The notes beneath the pieces were generated by a model. It made no database searches and had not been told where the DNA came from. It saw only the letters and a program-made list of their open reading frames with translations. A stretch of DNA of 7,213 bases, taken from assembly GCA_946630765.1 (NCBI GenBank), contig CAMOZF010000090.1, forward strand, positions 1-7,213, written 5' to 3'. The translations under genes and the position numbers were made by a program. The DNA comes from an uncultured Lachnospiraceae bacterium (GTDB lineage Bacteria; Bacillota_A; Clostridia; Lachnospirales; Lachnospiraceae). Shown here piece after piece: positions 6,300 to 7,213 of the stretch. How positions within the stretch are numbered: the first letter of the stretch is position 1; each line of letters starts with the position of its first letter.

Positions 6300-6328
6300 A
6301 CTATATCACAGCTGCCTTTTCAATTCAA
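6300..6328 (-). promoter_or_regulatory. Promoter with extended -10 upstream of the rubredoxin remnant
   Basis: On the minus strand TTGAAT (6328-6323) is followed after exactly 17 bases by TATAGT (6305-6300), and TGA precedes it as an extended -10. A start near 6293 is predicted. The transcript would have about 115 bases of leader before the rubredoxin GTG and could continue into the metallophosphoesterase gene. A purine-rich AGAAAGGA follows at about 6282-6275 with no start codon at a suitable distance. Confidence 0.55.
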
Positions 6329-6360
6329 CAGGGAAGTCGCTTTTTTCTCTTCCTTCTTCA

Positions 6361-6459
6361 TTACATCTTGTGCTTTTTACGGTATTCTCCGGGCGTCATT
6401 CCGACCAGCTCCCGGAAGGTGCGCGCGAAGAGCGGAACCCCCTGCCCAAAGGAAAAGCC
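6361..6459 (-). pseudogene. C-terminal remnant of an AraC-family regulator
   Basis: Read on the minus strand, the segment encodes GVPLFAR followed by TFRELVGMTPGEYRKKHKM and a TAA stop at 6363-6361. The pattern F-x-R-x-F-R-x-x-x-G-M-T-P-x-E-Y-R is the end of the second helix-turn-helix of AraC/XylS-type activators, so about 30 codons of a protein normally near 250-300 residues remain. There is no start codon or upstream part: the frame runs back through the terminator of the ABC transporter gene to that gene's stop. The break in homology falls at about 6445-6460, where the 3' arm of the terminator meets the remnant, which marks a likely deletion junction. The lost regulator may once have controlled the neighbouring transporter; that is inference. 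Confidence 0.75.
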
Positions 6460-6495
6460 CGAAGGTCTTTTCGGAATCCGAAAAGCCTCCGGGCT
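6448..6495 (-). terminator. Intrinsic terminator after the ABC transporter gene
   Basis: On the minus strand AGCCCGGAGG and CCTTCGGGCT pair with one G-T wobble, and CTTTTCGG pairs with CCGAAAAG across an ATT loop; one A is bulged. This 18-base-pair stem (6495-6456) is followed by TTTTCCTTT (6455-6447). It starts 15 bases after the ABC stop codon. The 3' arm and tail merge into the AraC remnant. Confidence 0.88.
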
Positions 6496-6510
6496 CTTTC
6501 TATATTCTGA

Positions 6511-7213
6511 TCAGTCAAGCTCTTTCTGACCCGTGTACAGTTCGTAGTAACGGCCCTTCTGGCTGAGAAGCTCCTCGTGGTCGCCCCGCTCGATGATTTC
6601 ACCGTGCTCGAGGACCATGATCGCATTCGCGTTTCGGACGGTTGACAGACGGTGCGCGATGACGAAGGTCGTACGGTTCTTCATCAGGCGGTCCATGCCG
6701 TGCTCGATATGACGCTCGGTACGGGTATCGACGGAGCTCGTCGCCTCGTCCAGGACGAGGATCGGCGCCTTGCTGATCGCCGCACGCGCGATATTGAGAA
6801 GCTGCCGCTGGCCCTGCGAAAGATTCGCGCCGTCACCTTCGATGACGGTCTGGTAGCCGTCGGCAAGACGCATGATGAAGGAGTGCGCGGAAGCGGTCTT
6901 CGCGGCTTCGATGACCTCTTCATCCGTCGCATCCAGCCGGCCGTAGCGGATATTTTCCATGATCGTTCCGGTAAAGAGGTGCGTGTCCTGAAGAACCATC
7001 GCGATATTGTGACGGAGCACATTTCGCTTGATATTCTTGATGTCCACGTCGTCGATCGTGATCGTGCCTTCCTCGATGTCGTAGAAACGGTTCAGAAGGT
7101 TCGTGACCGTCGTCTTTCCGGCGCCGGTGGAGCCGACGAAGGCGATCTTCTGGCCGGGCTTCGCGTAGAGGCTGATATTTTTCAGGACGGTCTTATCCGG
7201 CACATAACCGAAG
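6511..7213 (-). CDS. Exporter-type ABC transporter, C-terminal ATP-binding domain (5' end outside window)
   Basis: The gene enters from the right edge. The GTG at 7203 is internal, because the frame continues upstream as F-G-Y. Numbering from that valine, the nucleotide-binding domain has Walker A GSTGAGKT (24-31), Q-loop VLQDTHLF (70-77), the signature LSQGQ (128-132), Walker B ILVLDEA (148-154) with the catalytic glutamate, D-loop SSVDT and H-loop AHR (H184). The lead-in VLKNISLYAKPGQKIAFVG and the stop soon after ELYTGQKELD are typical of fused permease-ATPase exporters of the multidrug/lipid group, in which six membrane helices precede this domain; those would lie outside the window. All catalytic residues are present, so this half can hydrolyse ATP. 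Such proteins often work as heterodimers with a partner encoded next to them. The substrate cannot be inferred. Confidence 0.93.
   Translation of the reverse strand, partial: FGYVPDKTVLKNISLYAKPGQKIAFVGSTGAGKTTVTNLLNRFYDIEEGTITIDDVDIKNIKRNVLRHNIAMVLQDTHLFTGTIMENIRYGRLDATDEEVIEAAKTASAHSFIMRLADGYQTVIEGDGANLSQGQRQLLNIARAAISKAPILVLDEATSSVDTRTERHIEHGMDRLMKNRTTFVIAHRLSTVRNANAIMVLEHGEIIERGDHEELLSQKGRYYELYTGQKELD

Noticed and set aside
6117..6566. A 149-codon open frame on the plus strand in the remnant region
   Set aside because: It crosses the terminator and the end of the ABC gene, has no domain resemblance, and lies opposite clear rubredoxin and AraC remnants.

Overview
The window looks like chromosomal DNA from an anaerobic, moderately GC-rich member of the Bacillota, probably Clostridia (Lachnospiraceae-like). 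The grounds are strong AGGAGG-type ribosome binding sites, a QueT-family transporter, a rubredoxin-type sequence, an AraC-type regulator tail and an exporter ABC ATPase of the kind common in these bacteria. This placement is an inference. Every supported gene lies on the minus strand, so transcription runs from high to low coordinates. No tRNA, rRNA, CRISPR array or transposase gene is visible.

In transcription order, the window opens with the C-terminal nucleotide-binding domain of an exporter-type ABC transporter (6511-7213, 5' end outside the window), closed by a strong intrinsic terminator (6448-6495). Next comes a gene graveyard of about 550 bases. The last codons of an AraC-family regulator run out of the terminator (6361-6459). 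A good extended -10 promoter follows (6300-6328), and then a rubredoxin-like gene with one missing base (6034-6179). A membrane-anchored calcineurin-like metallophosphoesterase comes next (4804-5961). An 83-base imperfect palindrome of REP type (4715-4797) separates it from queT (4152-4691), a predicted queuosine-precursor transporter, which ends in an intrinsic terminator (4093-4129).

The rest is one apparent four-gene operon (1-3990) with its own promoter: an extended -10 with a perfect 12-base palindrome over the -35 position. Its genes encode (1) a regulator with two Xre-type helix-turn-helix domains and a large C-terminal domain, (2) a membrane protein with an N-terminal zinc ribbon and a DUF4190-like membrane segment carrying an extracytoplasmic domain, (3) an unrecognised probably exported 304-residue protein of lower GC, and (4) a divergent Lgt-family (prolipoprotein diacylglyceryl transferase-like) integral membrane protein cut by the window edge. 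Gaps are 32-34 bases, and the last two genes overlap by ATGA. A DNA-binding controller, a zinc-ribbon membrane protein, an exported protein and an Lgt-like enzyme together suggest an envelope-associated function. This operon is the best candidate here for an undescribed system, but its function cannot be read from the sequence.
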